DNA from: Magicicada septendecula
Taxonomy: Eukaryota; Arthropoda; Insecta; Hemiptera; Cicadidae
Length of the DNA: 64,000 nt
NCBI GenBank assembly: GCA_034769895.1
Contig: CM068373.1
Location: forward strand, 200,922,134-200,986,133
Reading direction: 5' to 3'
Shown here: positions 1 to 8,882 of the stretch, one piece after another
Layout: every line of letters begins with the position of its first letter
Numbering within the stretch: the stretch's first letter is position 1
Notes under the pieces: model-generated
Databases searched by the model: none
What the model was told of the DNA's origin: nothing
The model's input: only the letters and a program-made list of their open reading frames with translations
Translations under genes and position numbers: made by a program

Positions 1-312
1 AGTGTTAGGGTAGAAATAAGTCCTACCATTAGCCTAATCAAGTTTAAAAATAATTAATTAAAACGTTAATTAAAAATAATCAAACAAATATTAAAGTGTT
101 ATTTGTAACGATTCCCCTTGAAAACCACAATCACTGAACGAATCCTGAGAAAGAGTGTCTCCATGCGCTGAGCTAAGCTGAAACAGTGTCATTTGTATCT
201 GGGATTTGTTCTGGCGCCCAGGTAAAGTAATATCACGGGTCAGTAACATTTTATCTAACATTACAAATATTAGATAATTGTGTTAGATGAAATAAGGCGT
301 TGTATAGATTTG
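1..312 (+). repeat. 5' LTR (3' part only) of the framing Ty3/gypsy element
   Basis: Bases 1-312 recur at 53,731-54,042 in the same orientation with about five substitutions that I can see. The recurrence stops at the same point in both copies (after GGCGTTGTA / GGCGTCGTA), where one copy runs into leader sequence and the other into an AT microsatellite. This is how the downstream part of a 5' LTR and its 3' partner should behave. The rest of the 5' LTR lies left of the window. A CAG/GTAAAGT-like splice donor is visible near 220-228. The exact LTR edge is uncertain by a few bases. Confidence 0.85.
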
Positions 313-518
313 TCGCCGCAACTAAGGGGCACGATTAAAGCACCAAATGTATATATAGAAATAAGTTATATATAAAATTGGCGCGGCCAACTAAGAAACT
401 CCATTAAATCACCAAATTTAGCACAAAAGAAAGTTATATAATTTGGCGTTGCTTTTACCCAAGTGATTAGTTAAATTGTAATATTAATAAATTGAAACGA
501 AGTGGAATTCAAGGATAC
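313..518 (+). other. gypsy leader with repeated primer-binding-site-like motifs
   Basis: This is the non-coding leader between the 5' LTR and gag. Three related motifs occur: TTGTCGCCGCAACTAAGG near 318, TTGGCGCGGCCAACTAAG near 379 and TTTGGCGTTGC near 441. A short block ('caccaaat' plus 'agttata') is repeated between them. The TGGCGC-like start fits a tRNA primer-binding site of Ty3/gypsy elements, but none is an obvious match to a known tRNA 3' end, so the true site is not assigned. Confidence 0.4.
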
Positions 519-770
519 AAATAACTGTTAAATACTTCGTATTGTTTAAATTAGCAGCCATCCTTACTATTTCTTTTATGAATTTGCTAACTGCTATAAT
601 TTTTTATTGTTCGACTAAGCTTTTCGTCATTACTGACATCTTCAGGTCTTAAACAACGACCTGAAGATCGTTGTTTAAGACCTGAAGATGTCAGTAATGA
701 CGAAAAGCTTAGTCGAACAATAAAAAATTATAGCAGTTAGCAAACTCATAAAAGAAATAACTGTTAAATA
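519..770. repeat. Long hairpin (92-bp arms) flanked by a 16-bp direct repeat
   Basis: The arms 568-659 and 668-759 are reverse complements with about one mismatch, separated by the 8-nt spacer CCTGAAGA. AAATAACTGTTAAATA occurs on both sides (519-534 and 755-770; the right copy overlaps the end of the arm). A near-perfect palindrome inside a direct repeat suggests a small fold-back or MITE-like insertion with a target duplication. A snap-back event in the gypsy leader is the alternative. It has no coding potential. Confidence 0.75.
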
Positions 771-805
771 ATTGTTAAATTAATTTGTTAAAAATAAATT
801 AAAAA

Positions 806-901
806 ATGGCTAAATCATCATCAGTAGATATGGCAGCAATTGAGCAAATGTTTAAGCAGTTGACCACTAAAATGGGTGAAACAAATAGTCAATTACGATT
901 A
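806..901 (+). pseudogene. gag: gypsy gag, N-terminal fragment (split by the PLE block)
   Basis: The ATG at 806 follows the leader and opens a short hydrophilic N-terminus (MAKSSSVDMAAIEQ) with the Ile/Leu/Gln spacing of the coiled coil that continues at 46,127. The frame runs into reversed PLE sequence at 902 (TTTTCTAAAAC), so the remaining residues before the stop at 1,021 are not gag. Gag forms the structural particle of the element. The continuation lies 45 kb downstream, so this copy cannot express an intact Gag. Confidence 0.7.
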
Positions 902-950
902 TTTTCTAAAACTTCCGGGCTAAAAGGCCGTGGTCGATTGCTTAAGATGC

Positions 951-995
951 TGCTAAACGTTTCGGCCGCACCACCGGTGGCCATCTTCAGTAGCA
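951..995 (-). ncRNA. Hammerhead-ribozyme motif in PLE pLTR (reversed copy 1)
   Basis: On the minus strand the order is TGCTA, CTGAAGA, a GC-rich hairpin (GGCCACC / GGTGC-GGCC), GAAACGTT, TAGCA. That is helix I strand, CUGANGA box, helix II, GAA box, a 2-bp palindromic helix III, and the helix I return strand (5 bp TGCTA/TAGCA). One extra T lies between the box and helix II. The tiny self-complementary helix III suits a dimeric hammerhead, a form known from Penelope-like elements. Confidence 0.75.
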
Positions 996-1212
996 AAAGA
1001 AAAATGTGTTCGAATGGATGATACGCCGAACACGTCTCCCAATGGACTGGGAACAAGCAACAGTGAGTTACTGCTACGATGCCTCTATTTATAACATTTT
1101 GTCCGCTTCAGGTGTATCGCACGGACCAATGAGAAGCCAGCTCGGCATACTCAATTCTGATTGGCCATGGAAAATAGACCATGCCAGACACTATTTAAGG
1201 AGATGCTTTCAC

Positions 1213-1224
1213 CTCGGCGGTTCA
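1213..1224. repeat. Target-site duplication, 5' side of Jockey A1
   Basis: CTCGGCGGTTCA here is repeated at 6,240-6,251 on the other side of A1. The same 12 bp in uninterrupted PLE sense is TGAACCGCCGAG, which encodes the last conserved PLE residues (Met-Asn-Arg-Arg). Confidence 0.85.
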
Positions 1225-1579
1225 GGCAGAGAGTCTACCCTGAGCTGTTGCCAAGGTAGGCTGCGTCGTTCGTTTTCTTGTTCTTGTGCGTGGAATTTTC
1301 CATTGCACAACACTGGCTCCAGCTTGTCTGGAGTGCTATATCTCATTTATTCCTTCTTTAATCAAGTTGAAACTTTCACAAAGTGTTATAAATAATGAGT
1401 GCTCTGTGTTACATTTGTGCGGGCAGTGGTGAACTCGAGTTTCTGGTGTTAGTGGTGTTTTGGTGTTCTCCGCTGCTGACTGTTGCCTGGTAAGTGTTGT
1501 ATCTTTTAAGTAGTATACCTCACTACCCAGCTAGCGATCCGTAAAGTCTCTCCAGCCTAGGCGTAGGTTAACCTCGCCG

Positions 1580-3037
1580 ATGGCCGCAACCAACCTTCCC
1601 GTCGGTCCTTCTCAGGGCCACGAAATCCCACCTGGCGCTTTGGCGCAACCTTTGCCTGCCGAAACCGAGACAGTGTCTGCTGGGACGAGTGCCATGGACA
1701 CTGAGGAGTGGCAAACTGTGAGTAGCCGGAAACGGCGAAACAGTGGCGACTCCGCGGGGTCCGGGCGGTCTTCCCAGCTGGGTCCTGCCACGGATAGACC
1801 CGCTACGGCCACCTCACCATCTACCCCGACTCGGCGGTTGCCGCCTTTGATCTTTGACCGGCCTACTGACTGGGATAAGGTCATGCGGCGACTTCACTGG
1901 GCCGCTCCTGCGAATACCCTGACTGCAGTTTGTCAGGGTGGCCGCTCCGTCAGAATTGAGACCACGACCATCGACAGTTTCCGGCTCGCCCAGAAGCTGC
2001 TGACTGATCGTGGTATCCCTTACTACACCTACGCCCTGCCGGAGGAGAGGGAACTCAAGGTCGAGATCATCGGCATCCCCGCCGATGTTCCCGAGCCTAC
2101 AATCTCGCACGCCCTTGAACTTTTGGGCTTTACTGTCAGCTCTGTAACTCCTCTCTTCTCCCCCGGCAGACGCATTCCCAGAAATGCCTTCCTTGTGAAA
2201 ATCCTCAAGGTAGGGAATTTCCAAGCCATTTACCAAGTAGACTCTCTCTTTTACCTCCGGGTAAAAGTTTCAGCTTTCGAGTCCCGACCCGGACCCAAGC
2301 AGTGCTACAACTGCCAGAGGTACGGACACAGCAGTATCTATTGCCATTACCCGACACGCTGCATTCGTTGTGGTGAAGGTCATCACAAGGGCGATTGTCC
2401 TCGTGAACGCACCGCCACTGCCACGTGTGCAAACTGTCGCAAACCACACCCGGCAAGCTCTCGCCAGTGCAAGCACTATCATGACGCCCTAAAGCGCATC
2501 ACCAAGGCCCAAAAGCCTATCCCACCGGCCCCCAAGAAACCCTCAGCCCCTGCATCTGCCGCCCCGGCGGCCCCAGTTCCGGCTACCTCGTCTGCGCCTG
2601 CAGCCGCTGTAGTCCCCCCGACCTGCCCAGCGCCTGCCGGAGCGCTCAGTTATGCGGCAGCCGCCGCCTCCGATGCATCTTTCCCTCCTTTGGCCTCGTC
2701 GCGAAAGCAACCCGCGCCAAAGAAGAAAAAGTCATCGACCACCATCCTCACGCAGCACAAGCCCGCTGCAACTAAGTCAGCATCTGCCCCAGCTCCCCAA
2801 GAGCCTCGGCAGCCTACAACTACACCTCGGCCCGATAATGGTATCATGTATCGAGTGCCCCCGCCCACGCCGCAGGCGCCATCGACGGAGGAAGGGTCCT
2901 CGGATCCGACCTTTGCCGATCGTTTGCGTGTCTGGGTTGAGACCCTCATCCCTCAAATCTTGGCTGCCAAGGACGTCCAGTCTCTGCTAGTCACCATTCT
3001 TACCTCCCTCATGACTCTCCTGCCTCTCAATGTCTAG
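1580..3037 (+). CDS. Jockey A1 ORF1, Gag-like nucleic-acid-binding protein (485 aa)
   Basis: ORF1 proteins of Jockey-clade elements coat the element RNA and form the ribonucleoprotein. The N-terminus (1-90) is Ser/Pro/Thr-rich with a basic patch (SSRKRR). Residues ~95-235 form a folded domain typical of insect non-LTR Gag. Three zinc knuckles follow: CX2CX4HX4C (242-255), CX2CX3HX4C (261-273) and CX2CX3HX6C (283-297). The rest is an Ala/Pro-rich linker with Lys clusters and a hydrophobic C-terminus. The ATG at 1,580 is the first in frame and lies after a 355-bp 5' UTR. The stop overlaps the ORF2 start by 8 nt. The frame is fully open in this copy, and all zinc-binding residues are present. 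Confidence 0.9.
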   Translation: MAATNLPVGPSQGHEIPPGALAQPLPAETETVSAGTSAMDTEEWQTVSSRKRRNSGDSAGSGRSSQLGPATDRPATATSPSTPTRRLPPLIFDRPTDWDKVMRRLHWAAPANTLTAVCQGGRSVRIETTTIDSFRLAQKLLTDRGIPYYTYALPEERELKVEIIGIPADVPEPTISHALELLGFTVSSVTPLFSPGRRIPRNAFLVKILKVGNFQAIYQVDSLFYLRVKVSAFESRPGPKQCYNCQRYGHSSIYCHYPTRCIRCGEGHHKGDCPRERTATATCANCRKPHPASSRQCKHYHDALKRITKAQKPIPPAPKKPSAPASAAPAAPVPATSSAPAAAVVPPTCPAPAGALSYAAAAASDASFPPLASSRKQPAPKKKKSSTTILTQHKPAATKSASAPAPQEPRQPTTTPRPDNGIMYRVPPPTPQAPSTEEGSSDPTFADRLRVWVETLIPQILAAKDVQSLLVTILTSLMTLLPLNV

Positions 3038-5644
3038 GCCTCTTCGGCTGGTGGCATGGAACGCGTGTGGTGTTCCGTCTCGCCGAGCCGAATTGGCTAA
3101 CTTTGCCACTGAATATGACCTCGATGTCATCCTCCTCTCCGAAACTTTCCTTACCCCTGCTGATTCCTTTCAGCTTCCGGCGTACACTACATATCGCACG
3201 GATAGGCCCCGGCTACAACCCCCCGCTCGTCCCAGCGGGGGTACTGCTATTCTCGTCCACAGGCGCATTGCCCATCGTCTCTTACCCCCTCCAGATACTA
3301 GGTATTTGGAGACGACGGCGGTGGCCCTCTGGATCGGGGATCGGGAGGTTCGCCTAATTTCGGCGTACCTTCCTCCCGGGCCCGGAGGGCCTCCGCCGCC
3401 TGAGGAGTGGGACGCCCTCCTCGACCACGAACTACCTACTATAGCTGCCGGAGACTTCAACTCCAAGCATCCCTCTTGGAACAGCCGTGTCACGAACCCG
3501 CGTGGCCGCTCGCTCTACAGCTACGTTCAGCGTCATCTGCAGGTCTCAGTTATTGGTCCTGACTCACCGACCCACGTGCCCACTAGGGGCCTTCCGGATG
3601 TCCTTGACATTGTCATTGTCAAGGACCTGGCCATTCCTATCACTGTCAGTGCTGTATCGGACCTCTCGTCCGACCACGACCCGGTACTTATCACTGTTCG
3701 TCCCCTGTTGGACACACCTCTCCAACCCCCCTCTCGTCCACGGAGAGTCAACTGGCGCTCCTATCATGACGAACTCCAACGAACTGTGCCATCTGACCCC
3801 CCGGCCCCCATCGCCTCTACGGCTGATGCGGACCGTATGGCCGACTATCTTCAAGAAGTCGTTACGTCCGCTATGGACACACACACCTATCTTGTCCCAG
3901 AGACAAATCGCCGGTCTCAATTACCTGAAGAGGTGCTCCTCGCCATCCAAACTCGGCGCCAACTCCGCCGGAGATGGCAACAAACCCGGGATCCTGCTAT
4001 CAAACGCAGGCTCAACGCCCAATCTGACCTTGTCAAGCAGCTTCTGCTTGATGCCACTGCACATCGTTGGGACTCGTACCTCGAGTCTCTTGAAGTCCGG
4101 CCCGAGTCTGTCTGGCAGGCTGCGAGTCGACTTAATGGACCCGCCATCCCCTCAGATCACCGGACGGCATTGTGTACTCCGCGGCCGGCAAAGCTGACGT
4201 CTTTGCCGCAACCATGGAGGAGCAATTCACCGTCCACGGAGGCGTCTGCGACCCCGTCCACTCGGCCGAGGTCGCAGACTTCCTATCTGGATATTTTTCC
4301 CGCCCTCCAGCTGACATCCCTGACCCGTTCGACCGGGCCGATGTTGTCTCGGCTATTGGTCGACTTCGCCCTAAGAGGGCGCCCGGCGATGATCGTATCG
4401 GAGCGGCGGCGCTACAACACGCTCCCCCTAGCCTCATCAACTTGGTCCACGAGCTGTTCAATGGATGTCTCCGGCTTCATTACTTCCCCAGCCTGTGGAA
4501 GCGTGCGAAAATCATCATGATCCCCAAGCCTCGCAAGCTGCGTATTGACCCCTCAAACCATCGACCCATCTCACTGTTGCCAGTCATATCGAAGGTACTC
4601 GAGCGCCTCCTGCACGGTCGGTACGCGCCTCTGCTGGATGGTTTCATTCGGCAGGAGCAGTTCGGCTTTCGCAGAGAGCACTCGACGACCCTTCAACTCG
4701 TCCGGGTTGTTACCCATTTGACGGACGCCTACAACAAGCATCTGTCCTCCGTCGCTGTATTGCTCGACGTGAGTAAGGCCTTCGATCGAGTCTGGCACGA
4801 AGGCCTTCTCTACAAACTGGCCCACTCCCCACTCCCTGCCTCATTCGTTCATTTTCTCCGATCGTACTTGTGCGATCGTATCTTTAGGGTATGCGTCGAA
4901 GGGTCGTACTCATCCGTCCAACCAGTCGCCGCAGGCGTACCTCAGGGATCTGTCCTTGGCCCCGTTCTGTACCTCGTGTACACGAACGACCTGCCTGTTC
5001 AGCCTGGAGTCACTCTCTCGCTCTATGCGGATGACGCTATGTACCACGCCAGCTCAGCGAGTCTTGATTTCGCAGCTGGCCTGGTGCAACGTCAGCTCGC
5101 CGTACTTCCGGACTGGCTAAGGAAGTGGAGGATGGCGGTCAATGCGGAGAAATCCGAGGCGATCGCCTTTTCTCGTAAATTAACTTCCCGCTGCCAGTCC
5201 CTCTCCCTTCAAGGGAGCCCAATCGAGTGGAAACGGACTGTAAAGTACTTGGGCGTCACTCTTGACCGACGCCGAAGCTTTGCACCTCATGTCTCTCTGA
5301 GTCTCCAGCGCGCCAGAGGCGTCAGAGCCAAACTATTTCCCTTTCTCTCTCATCGGGGTTCAGTGCCTGTGCGCACTAAACTCACCATCTACTTGCTCTT
5401 TCTTAGGGGAATCCTGACTTACGCAGCCCCCGCCTTTTGGGTACTACTCAGCCCATCCGTTGTCGCCCGTTTGGAAGCTTTCCAATCCCGAACCCTCCGC
5501 TACATCTCCAACTCTCCCTGGTTTGTCAGAAATGATGCCATCAGGCGAGGGTTGAAGGTTCCTTCACTTACCGAATTCGTTCGGTCCCTAGCCCTCAAAC
5601 TATTCTCCCGAGCCTATGTCTCGACCCATCCTCACATCCGTTGA
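3030..5644 (+). pseudogene. Jockey A1 ORF2, endonuclease-reverse transcriptase (frameshifted)
   Basis: The product nicks target DNA and copies the element RNA by target-primed reverse transcription. The APE-type endonuclease is in the first frame (3,030-~4,135): WNACG, LLSETF, AAGDFNSKHPSWNS and SSDHDPV carry the catalytic Asn, Glu, Asp/Asn and Asp-His. Compared with copies A2/A3, about 9-10 bases are missing near 4,138, and reading continues in another frame (4,172-5,644). That part holds the RT: KAPGDDRIG, RPISLLP, FGFRREHST, DVSKAFDRVWH, AGVPQGSVLGP and the YADD site. A second lesion, CGA to TGA at 5,642-5,644, removes the last ~20 residues, which survive in A2/A3 and end in LDDPP. There is no C-terminal zinc knuckle, as usual for Jockey. 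Confidence 0.88.
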
Positions 5645-6239
5645 CTAAGCACAGATGTCGGCCCACCACCTAGACGCCGCAAACGCCCCCGAGCGTTGCT
5701 CGACGACCCCCCATAAGCACTTACAGAACATCTGCCCCATCCCCCCGACCTTGAGTATTTTCACGCTCCTCCTCCTTCCTTCTTTCTCATGTCCGTGCTG
5801 GCGCTCGGCAACAGACTAGAGGGGGGTCTGCGCTCGCCCTAGGTGTGCCTAGTGCCACCTCTGGTGGACGCTGCCTCCTCCTACGCTCTCTCCCGTGCGC
5901 CGACATTGCCGTCTGGCAGCCCTCGGCGACTTTTCCTGAGCGGCTAGGGGCGCCCTACCCGTTGTGGGAGGGTCATTCCTGCTTCTCACGCGAAAGGTCT
6001 TCGAGGTCTCCCCTATTCTGCCGTCACGGGTCTCTTCGAGGTCCCAGGGTCCAAGTAAAATCATAACATCCTGTCCCTCCAAAATAAAATTGATGGAGGT
6101 CCCATTCCTTTCAAAGCGCGAGATCGCTAGCCAAGGTAACAGCAAGGCAACATGCAGTCATCGGGTATCACCCGGACACTGCGACCACCGGAGCACGACT
6201 AGCTGCTGCTCCGTTCAACTCTGGACTCTGGACTCTGGA
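5645..6239 (+). other. Jockey A1 3' UTR and tandem tail
   Basis: This is about 0.6 kb of pyrimidine-rich, GC-rich non-coding sequence shared, reversed, with 25,942-26,457 and 38,623-39,138. The end reads …GCTGCTGCTCC followed by three CTCTGGA-type units directly before the target duplication. Copy A2 ends instead in CCACTGGA-type units, so the tail varies between insertions. That is typical of target-primed reverse transcription. Confidence 0.75.
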
Positions 6240-7758
6240 CTCGGCGGTTCATAGCGACGGACGCATTCTTATGAATATGGATGGACTCCAGATGCAGGCG
6301 AGTGAAGTAACCCCGGACAGAAGACAACACGCGGGCTTCATCAAACATCACCCGGTGATCGTCGTGGGACAGAGCGTGTTCAGCAACTGCGGACTTTTCC
6401 GGCTGGCCCAGGCGGCAGTATCTCCGACGTTCAGAGAGGCGCGTCCGGACACTACGCTTCGTGGTGCCTATGTAGACCTGGCCACACGTACAAGGAATAC
6501 TGTACACCCCGCACGACGAGAGTGGATCCCTGGCGTCTTTCACCGGTCGCAGGAACTGTTGGATCTTTTTGGTTGGCTTAAAGATCGTCCTGACGCCCCG
6601 CTTACTCAGCAACCTGCCGATGCGATCAGTCACGCCACGGATGTAGGGCAAGACAGCAGAGCCAACAACCTCAGGCAACTCCGACTGGTCCGGCCTACCA
6701 GATCTTCTCGGCCGGGCAGCTCTCCTAACCTCCGCAGCAGAATAGCCGTTGGACTGCAGCGCTTTCTCGAGATGCCGAATCTCATCTTCGAGATACTGGG
6801 GCTCACAGATTCTTTTTGCCCGGTCTACCAGAGTCTTCAGCACCGCCCTCTTCTGCCTAGGATGATGATTGGAGGTCTTATGCAGATATCTGTCGGTGTG
6901 CGTTGGCTTCCTATAAACTTTATGTCCCAAGCTGCCATCGGTCCTTTTCAGGACCAATACATCCAGAAAAGCCAATTGATCACCACTCTCGCGCTCCATC
7001 GTAAACTGTATGCGCTGGTGTACAGCGTTCAGATGTCCAAGGAAGCGTTCCAACTCTTCATCCCCATGGCTCCAGACCACGAAAGTGTCGTCCACATACC
7101 GCAACCAACACTTCGGCTTCAGAGGCGCAGATGAAATTGCCAACTCTTCAAATTTCTCTATATAGAAGTTTGCAACCACAGGGCTGAGAGGACTTCCCAT
7201 GGCGACGCCATCCAACTGTTCATAGAAGCCGCCATTCCACTGGAAGTAGGTCGTTGTTAGGACCTGCCGGAACAAAGCAGTGATGTCCGCCGAGAACAGG
7301 TCACCCAAATACCCCAAGACCTCCTGAACAGGGACCATGGTGAAAAGGGAGACCACATCAAAACTCACGAGAACATCGCCAGGCTCCAGCACCAACTCCC
7401 GGATCCTCCGAAGGAAATCAGAAGAGTCCCGGACGAAAGAATCCGTCTGCCCGATGTGCGGCTTGAGCAATCCAGTGAGGTGCTTTGCCAAGGTGTAAGT
7501 AGGCGAGCCAATAGCACTGACGATGGGCCTCAGCGGAACGTCTTCCTTGGTGATCTTCGGTAAACCAAAGAGACGAGGGGGAAGGGCCTCCGAACACCGG
7601 ACGGCCGTCTTCACATCAGGCGCCAGAGAAGATTGCTTAATCAAAGAATCCGTTTTTCTCAAAACAGTTGTAGTCGGATCTTTGTTCAGCCTCCGATAAG
7701 TGGCCGGATCTAATAAACCTTCAATCTTCCGCTGGTAGTCTTCGGTGTTCAAGACCAC
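6199..7758 (-). pseudogene. PLE-R reverse transcriptase + GIY-YIG endonuclease (3' frame)
   Basis: This is the main catalytic part of a Penelope protein. Visible are GLPKI and LRPIVSAIGSPTY, the RT palm motifs VSFDVVSLFTMVP and AMGSPLSPVVANFY, and the catalytic RYVDD. Then come FLDVLV, RKPTHTDRYLH and the C-terminal GIY-YIG nuclease (CGVYSIPCTCG … YIGTTKR … RLSE … AVAEHA). The frame opens without an ATG (it starts GTG-GTC-TTG) and is one nucleotide out of phase with the upstream part of the protein. The C-terminus reads through the target duplication into the A1 tail, replacing the last ~20 native residues. Small changes from other copies include GLPKITK for GLPKIHK. Confidence 0.88.
6240..6251. 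repeat. Target-site duplication, 3' side of Jockey A1
   Basis: CTCGGCGGTTCA is followed by TAGCGACGG, the reversed PLE coding sequence. Together with 1,213-1,224 it brackets A1. The PLE continuity is restored if A1 and one copy of this repeat are ignored. Confidence 0.85.
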
Positions 7759-8535
7759 AGTGGCACTCCCTTATCCGCCGGCATAATGACAATGGATTCA
7801 TCCCTTTTTAATTCCCTCAAGGCTCGCAACTCCGCCGACAGAAGATTGCATTTTGGCGGAGCGGCCCTTCTAAGGGCCCTAGAAGCTTCCATACGTATTT
7901 CATCTGCCTGGTCTCGGGGTAGTCCTCGGATGCCTGCCTCCACGCTCGCCACTATTTCCTCCACCGGTACTGTCTTCGGGGTAACTGCAAACTTCTCACC
8001 TTTGGCTAACACCGAGGTCTCATGTGGTGTTAGTTGACGGTTCGATAGGTTTACAACCATCCTGTCCATCCTGTCACTATCCAGTGTTCTTCCCCTGATG
8101 TTCTGGGAAGCGAACCGCTCGAATTTTTCACGCTGTCTCTGACTAGTACTGGCATGACACGACTCAAAAGCATTATAAGTGAGTCCATCCAACATCTCCC
8201 AATCATGTCGTTGGAGGGTACTGCTGAGATGTAAATTCAGTTTAAACAGTTCTTGGTCATTTAATGCCAACTCTTTTCTTGTGTAGTGTATGCGTTCTCG
8301 CAGCATGGCATTCTCCGTTCTTCTGTATATCCTGTTGGCCTGTGGTGTATTAAATAAGTGTCTATGTCGTAGGAACCTTGGAACGGTTCCCGAGTCTCTA
8401 CATCGAAGTAAAAAGGCCAAGGAACACAGCAGACTGGCTTTCTTCTTGCGTAGCGTCTCCAGTTTTTTAATTTTCTTTAAAACCTCCTCCCCGTAGAGGT
8501 TCTTAATCTTAGTGCGTAGGCTTTCACGGCTTATT
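7749..8535 (-). pseudogene. PLE-R N-terminal region (5' frame)
   Basis: This is the N-terminal part of the PLE protein, conserved with 18,574-19,352, 31,250-32,033 and 43,931-44,714. It has a basic, helical region, the PLE-typical segment VVNLSNRQLTPHETSVLAKG, and the first RT-associated motif IVIMPADKG. The frame then ends in VPLWS, 10 nt past the start of the RT frame. At the pLTR junction (about 8,525-8,535) the sequence AAATAAGCCGTGA gives an in-frame stop after VLENKP. The pLTR start codon therefore does not reach this frame here. No other recognisable start is seen. Confidence 0.75.
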
Positions 8536-8582
8536 TTCTAAAACTTCCGGGCTGAAAGGCCGTGGTCGATTGCTTAAGATGC

Positions 8583-8627
8583 TGCTAAACGTTTCGGCCG
8601 CACCACCGGTGGCCATCTTCAGTAGCA
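8583..8627 (-). ncRNA. Hammerhead-ribozyme motif in PLE pLTR (reversed copy 2)
   Basis: The 45-nt motif is identical in core to the one at 951-995: TGCTA, CTGAAGA, GC-rich helix II, GAAACGTT, TAGCA on the minus strand. It lies directly downstream, in PLE sense, of the site where Jockey C inserted. Jockey C therefore separates the ribozyme from the TATA box at 13,901-13,908. Confidence 0.75.
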
Positions 8628-8690
8628 AAAGAAAAATGTGTTCGAATGGATGATACGCCGAACACGTCTCCCAATGGACTGGGAACAAGC

Positions 8691-8702
8691 AACAGTGAGT
8701 TA
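8691..8702. repeat. Target-site duplication, 3' side of Jockey C
   Basis: AACAGTGAGTTA (TAACTCACTGTT on the minus strand) is repeated at 13,874-13,885. The undisturbed sequence is present once in the pLTR near 1,061-1,072. Confidence 0.85.
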
Positions 8703-8882
8703 TTTTTTTATTTTTTTTTATTTTTTTTTTTTCGCTTTGGGCTTTGCGGTTGTGCGTCGCAGAGACGAACCGCACGGTAACTGAGTTCCGAGCTACCTTC
8801 TGGAGCTCCTGCCTCGTGGCCCTGCCCAAGTAGGGCGCGTGCTCTATAGCAGGCCGATTCTCGGCTGTTGTGCTAGCCTACG

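Larger units (their letters stand above)
902..1224 (-). repeat. PLE pLTR (terminal repeat / promoter region), reversed
   Basis: This is the reverse complement of the pLTR seen at 30,957-31,249. Read on the minus strand it holds CCAAT-type boxes, the TATA box TATAAATA (1,086-1,093), the uninterrupted sequence TAACTCACTGTT that element C uses as a target elsewhere, a hammerhead motif (951-995) and the PLE start codon. It ends at CTCGGCGGTTCA (1,213-1,224), where Jockey A1 begins. The left edge abuts gypsy gag (…ATTACGATTA). No second PLE body lies left of it, so this is the 3' pLTR of the reversed PLE. Confidence 0.8.
1225..6239 (+). mobile_element. Jockey-clade non-LTR retrotransposon A, copy 1 (A1)
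   Basis: This is a full-length copy of about 5.0 kb: 5' UTR (1,225-1,579), ORF1 (1,580-3,037), ORF2 (3,030-~5,710, broken) and a long GC-rich 3' UTR ending in a short tandem tail (CTCTGGA repeated three times). It is flanked by the 12-bp duplication CTCGGCGGTTCA inside a reversed PLE, just before the last codons of the PLE ORF. It runs antisense to that PLE. After the 5' duplication come G plus untemplated-looking bases (GCAGAGAG) and then TCTACCCTGAGCTG, a start shared in modified form by family B. Confidence 0.9.
6240..8702 (-). mobile_element. Penelope-like element, reversed copy (PLE-R), body and 5' pLTR part
   Basis: The PLE is read right to left: pLTR part (8,702-~8,536) with hammerhead motif, N-terminal coding region, RT and GIY-YIG endonuclease. 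It ends at 6,251-6,240 where Jockey A1 interrupts the last codons. Its own downstream pLTR is found beyond A1 at 902-1,224. Upstream, its pLTR is split by Jockey C (8,703-13,873) and resumes at 13,874-14,039. With the C 3' end it forms an inverted duplicate of 17,320-20,861. Confidence 0.88.

Noticed and set aside
1006-1395. 129-aa ORF across the pLTR and Jockey A1 5' UTR (minus-strand equivalents 30,789-31,145 and 43,470-43,826)
   Set aside because: It spans a transposon junction and non-coding promoter sequence. It is conserved only because the sequence is duplicated.
6271-7134. 287-aa plus-strand ORF (also 19,967-21,004 and 32,648-33,685 on the minus strand, 345 aa)
   Set aside because: These are exact antisense shadows of the PLE RT/GIY-YIG gene with no domain of their own. 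They recur only because the PLE recurs.
6199-8420. Retron, group II intron or diversity-generating retroelement as the source of the RT
   Set aside because: The RT is followed by a GIY-YIG nuclease and preceded by Penelope-specific motifs (NLSNRQLTPHE, ADKG). There are no template/variable repeats or intron domains.
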